A stretch of DNA of 15,278 nucleotides, from positions 1 to 15,278 of the forward strand of contig CAADVA010000240.1 in NCBI GenBank assembly GCA_900752345.1, read 5' to 3'. The notes beneath the pieces are model-generated. The model had not been told where the DNA came from and made no database searches. It saw only the letters and a list, made by a program, of their open reading frames with translations. Position 1 is the stretch's first letter. Each line of letters opens with the position of its first letter. Positions 8,232 through 14,959 of the stretch are shown here, in pieces. Both the position numbers and the translations under genes were made by a program. This DNA comes from an uncultured Collinsella sp. (lineage in GTDB: Bacteria > Actinomycetota > Coriobacteriia > Coriobacteriales > Coriobacteriaceae).

Positions 8232-9830
8232 TTAGTTCTCCTCTGATCCAGTCGTATCGGCATGGTGCTTGGCCATGAACTGCTGCTTGAAGTCACCGAT
8301 AACGCGCAGAAGCTCAGCCTTGGTGTCATCGTCGATCTTCTTGGCGCGAACCTTGTCGAGCAGCGAGCCAAAGCCGTTGTCCAGGTACTCGATAAGCTCA
8401 GCGCGGAAAGGCAGCACGTCGGCGATCTCCAGGTCGTCCAGGAAGCCCTCGTTGCCTGCAAACAGAACTGCAATCTGCTCGCCAACCTCAAACGGCTTGT
8501 AGCGCGGCTGCTTAAGGAGCTCAGTCATGCGAGCGCCGTGGGTAAGCTGCTTTTGCGTGGCCTCGTCGAGGTCGGAGCCGAACTGCGTAAAGCCGGCGAG
8601 CTCCTGGTACGAAGCGAGGTCCAGACGAAGGTTGCCGGCAACCTGCTTCATGGCCTTGGTCTGAGCGTCGCCACCGACGCGGGACACGGAGATGCCCACG
8701 TCGACTGCCGGGCGCTGACCCTGGAAGAAGAGCTCGGACTGCAGGTAGATCTGACCATCGGTAATGGAAATGACGTTGGTCGGAATGTAGGCCGAGACGT
8801 CGCCGTCCTGGGTCTCGATGATCGGCAGAGCCGTCATGGAGCCGTAACCGTTCTTCTTGGACATCTTGACGGCACGCTCGAGCAGACGAGAGTGCAGGTA
8901 GAAGATGTCGCCAGGATAGGCCTCGCGTCCGGGCGGACGATGCAGCGTCAGCGACATCTGACGGTAGGCCACAGCCTGCTTGGACAGGTCGTCGTAGATG
9001 ACGAGCACGTGGCCGCCGGGGTTGGTCTCGCTGGCGGGCTTGCCGTCCTCGCCGTTGTACATGAAGAACTCGCCGATAGCGGCACCGGCCATAGGCGCGA
9101 TGTACTGCATAGGGGCGGAATCGGCAGCGGTGGCCGAAACGATAATGGTGTAGTCGAGCGCACCGTGCTGAGCGAGGGTCTCGCGGATGTTGGCAACCGT
9201 GGAAGCCTTCTGGCCGATGGCGACATAGATGCAGACCATGCCCTTGCCGCGCTGATTGAGGATAGCGTCGATGGCAATGGCGGTCTTACCGGTCTTACGG
9301 TCGCCGATGATAAGCTCGCGCTGGCCGCGGCCGATAGGCACCATGGAGTCGATGGCGAGCAGACCGGTCTGAACCGGCTCGCACACCGGGGTACGGTCGA
9401 TGACGCCGGGGGCCTTGAACTCGATAGGGCGGCGTTGCGTGGCGACAATGTCACCCAAACCGTCGATGGGCTGGCCGAGCGGATTGACGACGCGGCCGAG
9501 CATGGCACGGCTCACGGGGATATCCATAATGCGGCCAGTGGTGCGGCACTCGTCGCCTTCCTTGATGGAGTCGACGGCACCAAACAGAACGGCGCCGACC
9601 TCGTCACGGTCAAGGTTCTGGGCAAGGCCGAAGACGGTCTCACCGGTATCGGAGCTCTTGAACTCCAGAAGCTCGCCTGCCATGGCGCTCTTGAGGCCAG
9701 TGACGCGCGCGATGCCGTCGCCTACCTCGTCGACCGTTGAAACCTCATGCGTATCGACCGTCGCGGAGAGGCTCGTGAGCTGCTCCTGCAGTTTCTTGGC
9801 GATATCCTGGGCATTGAGGGTTTCGGACAT
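8232..9830 (-). CDS. atpA: F-type ATP synthase alpha subunit
   Basis: The non-catalytic nucleotide-binding F1 subunit, 532 residues, somewhat longer than the common 502-515. The P-loop is GDRKTGKT (176-183); nearly all alpha subunits have GDRQTGKT, so K179 is a substitution. Also seen are IYDDLSKQAVAYRQMSL (278-294), the HRPPGREAYPGD segment (297-308), and SRVGG with the arginine finger R384. Compared with E. coli, about 12 extra residues (NGEDGKPASETNPG region, near 259-272) stand between GEFF and VLVIYDD, accounting for much of the added length. The start ATG shares one base with the atpH stop. Confidence 0.98.
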   Translation of the reverse strand: MSETLNAQDIAKKLQEQLTSLSATVDTHEVSTVDEVGDGIARVTGLKSAMAGELLEFKSSDTGETVFGLAQNLDRDEVGAVLFGAVDSIKEGDECRTTGRIMDIPVSRAMLGRVVNPLGQPIDGLGDIVATQRRPIEFKAPGVIDRTPVCEPVQTGLLAIDSMVPIGRGQRELIIGDRKTGKTAIAIDAILNQRGKGMVCIYVAIGQKASTVANIRETLAQHGALDYTIIVSATAADSAPMQYIAPMAGAAIGEFFMYNGEDGKPASETNPGGHVLVIYDDLSKQAVAYRQMSLTLHRPPGREAYPGDIFYLHSRLLERAVKMSKKNGYGSMTALPIIETQDGDVSAYIPTNVISITDGQIYLQSELFFQGQRPAVDVGISVSRVGGDAQTKAMKQVAGNLRLDLASYQELAGFTQFGSDLDEATQKQLTHGARMTELLKQPRYKPFEVGEQIAVLFAGNEGFLDDLEIADVLPFRAELIEYLDNGFGSLLDKVRAKKIDDDTKAELLRVIGDFKQQFMAKHHADTTGSEEN

Positions 9831-10306
9831 TAGGCTTCACCTCCGTACGAATTAGCAGAGTTTGCGAGGGTCTCCTGTGCGATGCGCAGCTGCGTCTTGA
9901 CGGAGATGTCACGACGCTCGCCGCGGGCCTCGAGCACCAGGCCGCCCACGATAGACGGGTCGACCTGCTCGATAAGGAATACCTTGCGGCCGAAGTCCTG
10001 CTCGCATTTCTTAGTGATGGTTTGACGCAGCTCGTCGTCGAGCGGGATCGCCGTGGTGACGGTCACGCCCACTACATCCTCGTCTTCCTCGGCAACATAC
10101 TTAAAGGCAGCTGCCACCTTGGGAAGAAGGTCGAGCTGGTCGCGCTTGGACATGGTGTCGAGCACGGCGATGATCTCGGGGCTGGCGGAAGCCAGGCGCT
10201 CAATCATCTCGAGGTCCTCGAACACATGGTTCTCGGCCTTAGCGGCTTCCAGAAGGGAGCGCGCGTAAGTCTCGAGCACCTTGTCCTGATAGCGGCTAGT
10301 CGGCAT
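9830..10306 (-). CDS. atpH: F-type ATP synthase delta subunit
   Basis: The peripheral-stalk subunit linking F1 alpha to the b dimer, 158 residues, about 20 shorter than the common 175-180. The N-terminal helical domain is recognisable from RYQDKVLETYARSLLEAA (5-22), and the C-terminal hallmark DPSIVGGLVLEARGE (about 115-129) followed by RRDISVKTQLRIAQETL is clear. The shortening appears to fall in the middle, between the helical bundle and the VTVTTAIPLDDELR strand. Its ATG lies inside the end of atpF, an 11-nt overlap, and its stop overlaps the atpA start by one base. Identity is secure from motif and position. Confidence 0.93.
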   Translation of the reverse strand: MPTSRYQDKVLETYARSLLEAAKAENHVFEDLEMIERLASASPEIIAVLDTMSKRDQLDLLPKVAAAFKYVAEEDEDVVGVTVTTAIPLDDELRQTITKKCEQDFGRKVFLIEQVDPSIVGGLVLEARGERRDISVKTQLRIAQETLANSANSYGGEA

Positions 10307-10898
10307 TCAGGCTACCTGCTTCCTGGATGTAGCGCTCGATGAGCTTCTTCTGCTCGGTCTCGTCCTCGAGTGCCTCGCCCACGATCTTGGTGGCGACGGC
10401 AACGGACAGGTCGGCGATGGAGCTCGCGGCACCGGCGTAGATGGACTTGCGCTCGTCCTCGACGGTCGTATGGGCCTTGGCGATGATCTCCTCGGCCTCC
10501 TTGTGAGCAGCCTCGATGATACGGGCGCGCTCGGACTCGGCGTCCTTACGGGCCTCGAGAACGATGTCGGCAGCCTGACGACGGGCGTCGGTGACGATCG
10601 AGTCGGACTCAGCACGCTTGGCGATAGCCTCCTGCTTGGTCTTCTCGGCCTCGTCGAGGCTCTCCTCGATCTTCTTGCCGCGCTCCTCCATGGTTTTCAT
10701 GATGCCCGGCAGGGCGACCTTGGCCAGCACGATCCAGATGATCAGGAAGGCGATAAGCGCCGGGATGAACTCCGCCATCTTAGGGATGAGGATGTCCGCA
10801 CCGGCGGCGCCGTCCTCGGCGAACGCGGAAACCGGCATGAGCAGCGCGGCCGCGAACGCGGAGAGTGCGATCGCGCTCTTCTGGGATGAAAGATTCAT
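10296..10898 (-). CDS. atpF: F-type ATP synthase b subunit with an N-terminal signal-peptide-like segment
   Basis: The peripheral-stalk subunit, 200 residues. The expected membrane helix is at about 43-65 (FIPALIAFLIIWIVLAKVALPGI), followed by a long charged coiled coil (67-190) rich in Glu, Lys, Ala and Arg, with the usual PGIMKTMEERGKKIEESLDEA start. In front of it is a second hydrophobic stretch (about 8-23) ending in AFA before acidic residues (cleavage would be after A27), which looks like a signal peptide. Start ATG 10898 has GGAG 8 nt upstream. It lies 15 nt after the atpE stop and overlaps atpH by 11 nt. Confidence 0.95.
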   Translation of the reverse strand: MNLSSQKSAIALSAFAAALLMPVSAFAEDGAAGADILIPKMAEFIPALIAFLIIWIVLAKVALPGIMKTMEERGKKIEESLDEAEKTKQEAIAKRAESDSIVTDARRQAADIVLEARKDAESERARIIEAAHKEAEEIIAKAHTTVEDERKSIYAGAASSIADLSVAVATKIVGEALEDETEQKKLIERYIQEAGSLNAD

Positions 10899-10913
10899 AC
10901 TTGACGCTCCGTG

Positions 10914-11108
10914 CTATTTAACGATCAGCGCGACAACGAAGCCGATCAGAGCCAGAGCCTCGCCGAAGGCGGAGCCCATGATGAAGACGGTGAACACGCG
11001 GCCCTGGACCTCAGGCTGACGGGCCATAGCACCCGTAGCACCCAGAGCAGACAGGCCGATAGCAAGACCAGCGCCGATAACACCGAGACCGTAACCGATA
11101 ACTCCCAC
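10914..11108 (-). CDS. atpE: F-type ATP synthase c subunit (proteolipid ring)
   Basis: A 64-residue helical hairpin that forms the rotor ring, shorter than the usual 70-80. Helix 1 (about 4-28) is glycine-rich (GYGLGVIGAGLAIGLSALGATGAMA), the polar loop has the conserved RQPE (30-33), and helix 2 (about 38-63) carries the ion-binding carboxylate E50 in GSAFGEALALIGF. The residue after the glutamate is Ala, not Ser/Thr, and helix 1 lacks the Gln of Na+-type rings, so proton coupling is likely (inference). It begins with GTG, supported by AAAGGAGG (11113-11120) 4 nt upstream. The spacer before it is the longest in the operon and contains hairpins, fitting the need for many c copies per complex. 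Confidence 0.95.
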   Translation of the reverse strand: MGVIGYGLGVIGAGLAIGLSALGATGAMARQPEVQGRVFTVFIMGSAFGEALALIGFVVALIVK

Positions 11109-11232
11109 GATTCCTCCTTTGTCGTGCGTGTCTTATTTCACGCAGGATAACCTTTTTATAACTGCCGGGCTCCATGGGGACGGGCACCGGCGGGTTAACG
11201 AATTGCCTTACCTTTAAGGCGCGAACGGAAGA
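11109..11232 (-). other. 124-bp atpB-atpE intergenic spacer
   Basis: No gene of its own is supported here. On the minus strand it holds a short GCCTT/AAGGC hairpin soon after the atpB stop, a GCCGG/CCGGC pairing around a GC-rich loop, an AT-rich TTATAAAAAGG stretch (a possible weak -10 or RNA cleavage site), then the atpE hairpin and ribosome site. Confidence 0.5.
11113..11144 (-). promoter_or_regulatory. Strong Shine-Dalgarno and adjacent hairpin controlling atpE
   Basis: The minus strand has a perfect 6-bp stem TGCGTG/CACGCA (11139-11144 with 11125-11130, 8-nt AU-rich loop) immediately followed by AAAGGAGG (11113-11120), 4 nt from the GTG start. A near-perfect ribosome site behind a small hairpin is consistent with raised c-subunit translation. 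Function is inferred. Confidence 0.5.
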
Positions 11233-12036
11233 CTACTCCTCCTCCGCGACCTCCTCTGCCTCGGAGACGTACACGGCGGTAAGGACCGTGAAGACGTAAG
11301 CCTGGATGGCGCCGACCACAAGCTCGATCGCATAGATCAGGATGAGGATGGCAAGCCAGGCCAGCGAAGGCAGGGCACCGACGGCGTGGGCCGCGGAAAC
11401 CTGCTGAAGCAGCGGCTGCATGAACATGCTCGCCATGATGGCGAACGAGCCCATGACCACGTGTCCTGCGAACATGTTGCAGAACAGACGGACGGCGAGC
11501 GTGATGAGGCGCAGGAAGGTCGAGAAAAGCTCGACGACCCACACAAGCACGTTCATCGGGAAGCTCACGCCCTGCGGGGCGAGGCTCTTGATGTAGCCGA
11601 TCACGCCGTGAGCCTTGCATCCGTAGTAGATGAAGTACACGAAGGCGAAGATGGCGAGCGCGGCGGTGGAGCCGATTGCGCCGGTGCCGGGCTTCATTCC
11701 CGGGATCAGGCCGATCATGTTATTGATCAGGATGAACAGGAAAAGCGAGCACAGGAACGGGAAGTGCTTCTTCCAGTTCTCACCCACGACGCCCTTGCCG
11801 ATATCGTTCTCGACGTACTCGATGATGTACTCGAAACCGTTGACGAAGAAGCCCTTGGGAACCAGGGTCTGCTTCTTCTTGAACACGGCCAGGACGATCA
11901 GGAGCACGATCGTGGAGACGATCAGCCAGAACGAGTACTGCGTGATGCCGCAGCTCAGATCGCCCACGACGGGGGTGGAGCTGAACTCGCTGACCAGATG
12001 ATTAATCTCATCAGGCAGCTTTTCAAAAATTTCCAC
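11233..12036 (-). CDS. atpB: F-type ATP synthase a subunit
   Basis: The stator membrane subunit that forms the proton half-channels, 267 residues. Membrane helices are visible at about 33-52, 93-113, 122-139, 160-182, 190-212 and 226-256. The essential arginine is R183 in AVRLFCNMFAGH (181-192), and the last helix has E238 and Q245 in IELVVGAIQAYVF, residues that line the channel in the family. The C-terminus is unusually acidic (SEAEEVAEEE). It begins with GTG (12034-12036), preceded by AAAGG; the spacing to the AtpI-like stop is 3 nt. Confidence 0.95.
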   Translation of the reverse strand: MEIFEKLPDEINHLVSEFSSTPVVGDLSCGITQYSFWLIVSTIVLLIVLAVFKKKQTLVPKGFFVNGFEYIIEYVENDIGKGVVGENWKKHFPFLCSLFLFILINNMIGLIPGMKPGTGAIGSTAALAIFAFVYFIYYGCKAHGVIGYIKSLAPQGVSFPMNVLVWVVELFSTFLRLITLAVRLFCNMFAGHVVMGSFAIMASMFMQPLLQQVSAAHAVGALPSLAWLAILILIYAIELVVGAIQAYVFTVLTAVYVSEAEEVAEEE

Positions 12037-12039
12037 GAC

Positions 12040-12363
12040 TTACCTTTCGACCTCATGAGGATCTCGCAGCGCCTTGGCGACGCGAACCGTGCAGGCGGCC
12101 ATAAAGACCACGAAGCCGATCGCCTCGCCCAGGAGGAACATGCGAAATGCCTCTCCGAACAACGCAAACACAACCAAGGTAAAGACGAGCAGGGCGACCG
12201 CCGAGACCGCCAGACTCACCATGCCCTTGAGCATGTCCGCATTCTGCTTATCGTCAAGAACCGGCTTGAGCGTAAAAACAAAGGGAAGGAAGGCAATTGC
12301 GCCCGCGATGGCGCCTGCAACGATAGCGAGCAGATCGGCTATCTGAAACACTGGCGTCCTCAC
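12040..12363 (-). CDS. Small membrane protein at the AtpI position
   Basis: A 107-residue protein with three to four hydrophobic segments (about 8-31, 47-70, 72-94) and a charged tail (RVAKALRDPHEVER). It is the first gene of the ATP synthase operon, 3 nt before atpB, where atpI commonly lies. AtpI-type proteins help c-ring assembly or Mg2+ uptake and are poorly conserved, so the assignment rests on position and topology, not on a motif. Start is uncertain: GTG 12363 has AGAGGAAA very close, while the in-frame GTG at 12351 (103 residues) has GAGGA at a better 5-nt distance. Co-transcription with atpB-C is nearly certain. Confidence 0.75.
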   Translation of the reverse strand: MRTPVFQIADLLAIVAGAIAGAIAFLPFVFTLKPVLDDKQNADMLKGMVSLAVSAVALLVFTLVVFALFGEAFRMFLLGEAIGFVVFMAACTVRVAKALRDPHEVER

Positions 12364-12413
12364 TTTCCTCTTTTAACGCTTCCCAGAACAGTTCCCGCCA
12401 AACATTGGTGACT

Positions 12414-12441
12414 ATTGTACGAGCCAATCGCTAAAGTACAA
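12414..12441 (-). promoter_or_regulatory. Candidate promoter of the ATP synthase operon
   Basis: On the minus strand TTGTAC (12436-12441) and TACAAT (12414-12419) are separated by 16 bp. The -10 matches 5 of 6, the -35 only its first three bases. Transcription would start near 12407, giving a leader of roughly 45-55 nt before the AtpI-like start. An AACCGA/TCGGTT inverted repeat (12440-12458) overlaps its upstream edge. Confidence 0.45.
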
Positions 12442-12530
12442 CCGAAAAAGCATCGGTTAATACGCACCTGTTCGTTTTCTTAAGACCTTCTTTATGCCGC
12501 AGGTACGGTAATACGTTTTTTCGCGAACCC

Positions 12531-12633
12531 CTCTGGGCTAAACGTCCGTTAACAGGAGTGCGCGCGGTCGCCTTTTATTTGTCCGCGCGCACCGTTTCTT
12601 CGTATTTTCGACGTTAGCCGGTTTGGCCCAGAG
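12531..12633. repeat. Nested inverted-repeat structure between upp and the ATP synthase operon
   Basis: Outer arms CTCTGGGCTAAAC (12531-12543) and GTTTGGCCCAGAG (12621-12633) are complementary at 12 of 13 positions, with a G-T wobble at the other on the plus strand. A second weaker pairing follows inward (CCGTTAAC with GTTAGCCG). The inner hairpin is perfect over 10 bp: GTGCGCGCGG (12558-12567) with CCGCGCGCAC (12583-12592) around an AT-rich 15-nt loop. It begins 1 nt past the upp stop codon. It may be the upp terminator/3' structure, a small structured RNA, or a MITE-like repeat. No coding potential is seen; together with the promoter region it accounts for most of the 271-bp gap 12364-12634. 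Confidence 0.6.
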
Positions 12634-12634
12634 A

Positions 12635-13282
12635 CTACAGCGTGCCGTAGATGCGGTCGCCGGCATCGCCCAGGCCGGGGACGATGTAGGCGGCCTCGTT
12701 GAGGTGGTCGTCAATGGCGCAGGTATAGATATGCACGTCGGGGTCTTTCTCGGTCAGCGACTTGAGGCCCTCGGGGGCCGCGACGATGCACAGCATGCGG
12801 ATGTCCTTGACACCGCGCTCGCGCAGATAGCTGATAGCCATCTCGGCAGAACCGCCCGTGGCGAGCATGGGATCGACGACCAGGCAGATACGCTGGTCGA
12901 TATCCTTGGGCATCTTGCAGTAATACTCATGCGGCTCGTGGGTGACCTCGTCGCGCTCCATGCCAATGTGGCCCACGCGGGCAGAGGGCACCAGGTCGAG
13001 GATGCCATCGACCATTCCAAGGCCCGCGCGCAAAATGGGGACGATGGCGAGCTTCTTGCCGGCAAGCTGCTTAAACGTGGCAGTGGTGATGGGAGTCTCG
13101 ACTTCGACATCCTCCATGGGCAGGTCGCGCATGGCCTCGTAGCCGTCAAAAAGCGCGAGCTCGCGTACGAGTTGGCGGAACTGGTTGGTGCCGGTCGACT
13201 TATCGCGCAGGATCGACAACTTGTGCTGGACGAGCGGATGGTCGACAAGCGTCACGCGGGACGCATCGTAGGTAACGGTCAT
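12635..13282 (-). CDS. upp: Uracil phosphoribosyltransferase
   Basis: A 215-residue cytosolic salvage enzyme converting uracil plus PRPP to UMP. The family is clear from PILRAGLGMVDG (82-93), the PRPP loop VVDPMLATGGSA (135-146) and the uracil-binding end YIVPGLGDAGDRIYGT (199-214). Length is near the usual 208-210. Start: ATG 13282 is preceded by AAAGGGG at 9 nt; the frame stays open to 13360 but that extension has no ribosome site and covers non-coding DNA with a palindrome. It lies 122 nt after glpK with no terminator or good promoter evident between, and 271 nt before the ATP synthase operon, the common Gram-positive position for upp. Confidence 0.96.
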   Translation of the reverse strand: MTVTYDASRVTLVDHPLVQHKLSILRDKSTGTNQFRQLVRELALFDGYEAMRDLPMEDVEVETPITTATFKQLAGKKLAIVPILRAGLGMVDGILDLVPSARVGHIGMERDEVTHEPHEYYCKMPKDIDQRICLVVDPMLATGGSAEMAISYLRERGVKDIRMLCIVAAPEGLKSLTEKDPDVHIYTCAIDDHLNEAAYIVPGLGDAGDRIYGTL

Positions 13283-13300
13283 GGGTTGATGCCCCTTTCG

Positions 13301-13312
13301 TTGCGGCCGCAA
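13301..13312. repeat. 12-bp palindrome just upstream of the upp ribosome site
   Basis: TTGCGGCCGCAA is a perfect palindrome in the 122-bp glpK-upp spacer (13283-13404), ending a few bases before the upp Shine-Dalgarno sequence (about 13292-13298). It could be a protein site or mRNA hairpin; in GC-rich DNA a 12-bp palindrome may also be chance. The rest of the spacer shows nothing I can assign. Confidence 0.3.
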
Positions 13313-13404
13313 AACGACCTTGCTGACATGACGCACAGCGATGTTGCCGCCGCCCGCCATGCATAAGTTTAGCGGTTTGTTGTATCGAACGCTCCGTCAC
13401 AACC

Positions 13405-14946
13405 CTACTGAGTGGTGCTGAGCGAACGCCTGACCGCATCGTGCCAACCGTCCAGGTTGTGCTCGCGACGCTCAACGGACATATGGGGGTGGAACGTCTT
13501 AACGATCTGGGCGTTTTGCTCCAGCTCCTCCAGATCCTCCCAATACCCAACCGCAAGACCCGCCAAGTACGCGGCACCGATTGCCGTGGTCTCCACCGAC
13601 TCACATTGCAGCACGGGGATATCCAGCAAGTCTGCCTGGAACTGCATGATGAACTCGTTGCGCGAGGCGCCGCCATCGACGGACAGGCGCTCGATCGAAA
13701 GACCCACGTCCTGCTCCATGGCACGCAGCACGTCATAGCTCTGATAGGCCATGGACTCGCAAGCGGCACGCACGATGGTCGCGCGACTCGAGGCGCCGGT
13801 CAGACCGCATACGATGCCGCGGGCGTGCGCGTCCCACCAAGGTGCACCCAAGCCCGCAAAAGCGGGGACAAAGTAGCATCCCTCGTTGTCGCTGATCGAG
13901 GAGGCGAGCCGTGCCGATTCGGATACGTTGGAGATAACGCCCATGTTGTCGCGCAGCCAGTTCATCGTTGAGCCGGCGGCAAAAATAGAGCCCTCGAGCG
14001 CATAGCTGACCTTGCCGTTCGCAGCGATACCGATGGTGGAGACCAGGCCATTCTTGGATTCGACGATCTCGTCGCCGGTGTTCATGAGCATAAAGCAGCC
14101 CGTGCCATAGGTGTTTTTGGTCTGGCCGGGATGGAAGCAGCAGTGACCGAACAGCGACGCCTGCTGGTCGCCCGCCACACCCATGATGGGCGGCATGTTG
14201 GTCATGATGTCGCTCGCGACGCGGCCGTAGTCACCGGCGCTCCAACGGACCTCGGGCATCATGGCACGCGGGATGTCGAAGAGCGCCAGCAGGTCATCGT
14301 CCCAGTCCAGCGTATGAATATTGAAGAGCGCTGTGCGGCTGGCATTGGTGTAGTCGGTGGCAAAGGTTTGGCCGCCGGTGAGGTTGTAGATGAGCCAGGT
14401 ATCGATGGTGCCAAACATGAGGTCGCCCGCCGCCGCGCTCTCGCGTGCGCCGTCAACGTTGTCGAGAATCCACTGCACCTTGGAGGCCGAGAAATACGGG
14501 TCGAGCGTAAGGCCGGTGCGGGAACGCACCAGCTCCTCGCAGCCCTGCTCGGCCAGTTTATCGATTGCCGAGGCGGTGCGACGGCATTGCCACACGATGG
14601 CGTTATAGATGGGTTGGCCGCTTATGCGGTCCCACACCACCGTGGTCTCGCGCTGGTTGGAGATACCGATGGCGGCGATGCGATCGGAATGGATGCCGCT
14701 CTTAAACTGGACCTCCATCATCACGCCGATCTGGCTGGCAAGCACCTCCGTGGGATCCTGCTCCACCCAGCCGGGGCACGGGAAGCTGGTTTTGACGCTA
14801 CGACGCGCCTGGGCGACGATGCAGCCGTACTCGTCGACGATGGTCGCGAGTACCGAGGTGGTGCCGCAGTCGAGCGCCATGATGTAGGAACCGCCAAAGC
14901 TAAACGAGGCGTCTTCCATACCCAGGCTACCTAGATTCAACGACAT
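13405..14946 (-). CDS. glpK: Glycerol kinase
   Basis: A 513-residue FGGY-family kinase that phosphorylates glycerol to glycerol-3-phosphate with ATP in the cytosol. Substrate-binding residues of characterised GlpK are present: R99 and E100 in NQRETT, W119 in IVWQ, Y151 in DPYFSASK, and D260-Q261 in GDQQASLFG. Nucleotide-binding parts are LDCGTTS (25-31), YGTGCFMLMNTG (280-291) and SVDGGASRNEF (422-432). The N-terminus has about 18 more residues than E. coli GlpK before the phosphate-1 loop; ATG 14946 is well supported by AAAGG 8 nt upstream. It follows the tsaC gene by 13 nt, so they are co-transcribed. No glycerol facilitator, dehydrogenase or regulator lies beside it. Confidence 0.95.
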   Translation of the reverse strand: MSLNLGSLGMEDASFSFGGSYIMALDCGTTSVLATIVDEYGCIVAQARRSVKTSFPCPGWVEQDPTEVLASQIGVMMEVQFKSGIHSDRIAAIGISNQRETTVVWDRISGQPIYNAIVWQCRRTASAIDKLAEQGCEELVRSRTGLTLDPYFSASKVQWILDNVDGARESAAAGDLMFGTIDTWLIYNLTGGQTFATDYTNASRTALFNIHTLDWDDDLLALFDIPRAMMPEVRWSAGDYGRVASDIMTNMPPIMGVAGDQQASLFGHCCFHPGQTKNTYGTGCFMLMNTGDEIVESKNGLVSTIGIAANGKVSYALEGSIFAAGSTMNWLRDNMGVISNVSESARLASSISDNEGCYFVPAFAGLGAPWWDAHARGIVCGLTGASSRATIVRAACESMAYQSYDVLRAMEQDVGLSIERLSVDGGASRNEFIMQFQADLLDIPVLQCESVETTAIGAAYLAGLAVGYWEDLEELEQNAQIVKTFHPHMSVERREHNLDGWHDAVRRSLSTTQ

Positions 14947-14959
14947 CGCTTACACCTTT

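Noticed and set aside
8262..9740. 492-codon plus-strand open frame opposite atpA
   Set aside because: Mirror frame of a conserved gene; repetitive hydrophilic composition, no domain, no supported ribosome site.
10914..11108. c subunit too short, perhaps truncated
   Set aside because: Both helices, the RQPE loop and the carboxylate E50 are complete; only the termini are short, and the GTG start has an excellent ribosome site.
11386..12411. 341-codon plus-strand open frame opposite atpB and the AtpI-like gene
   Set aside because: Mirror of membrane-protein codons giving a charged, low-complexity product; it crosses the operon promoter region.
12440..12458. AACCGA/TCGGTT hairpin as a terminator
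   Set aside because: Only 6 bp with no following T-run on either strand; at most a candidate regulatory repeat at the operon promoter.
13283..13360. N-terminal extension of upp by 26 codons
   Set aside because: Known UPRT proteins begin near the ATG at 13282, which has AAAGGGG upstream; the extension lacks a ribosome site.
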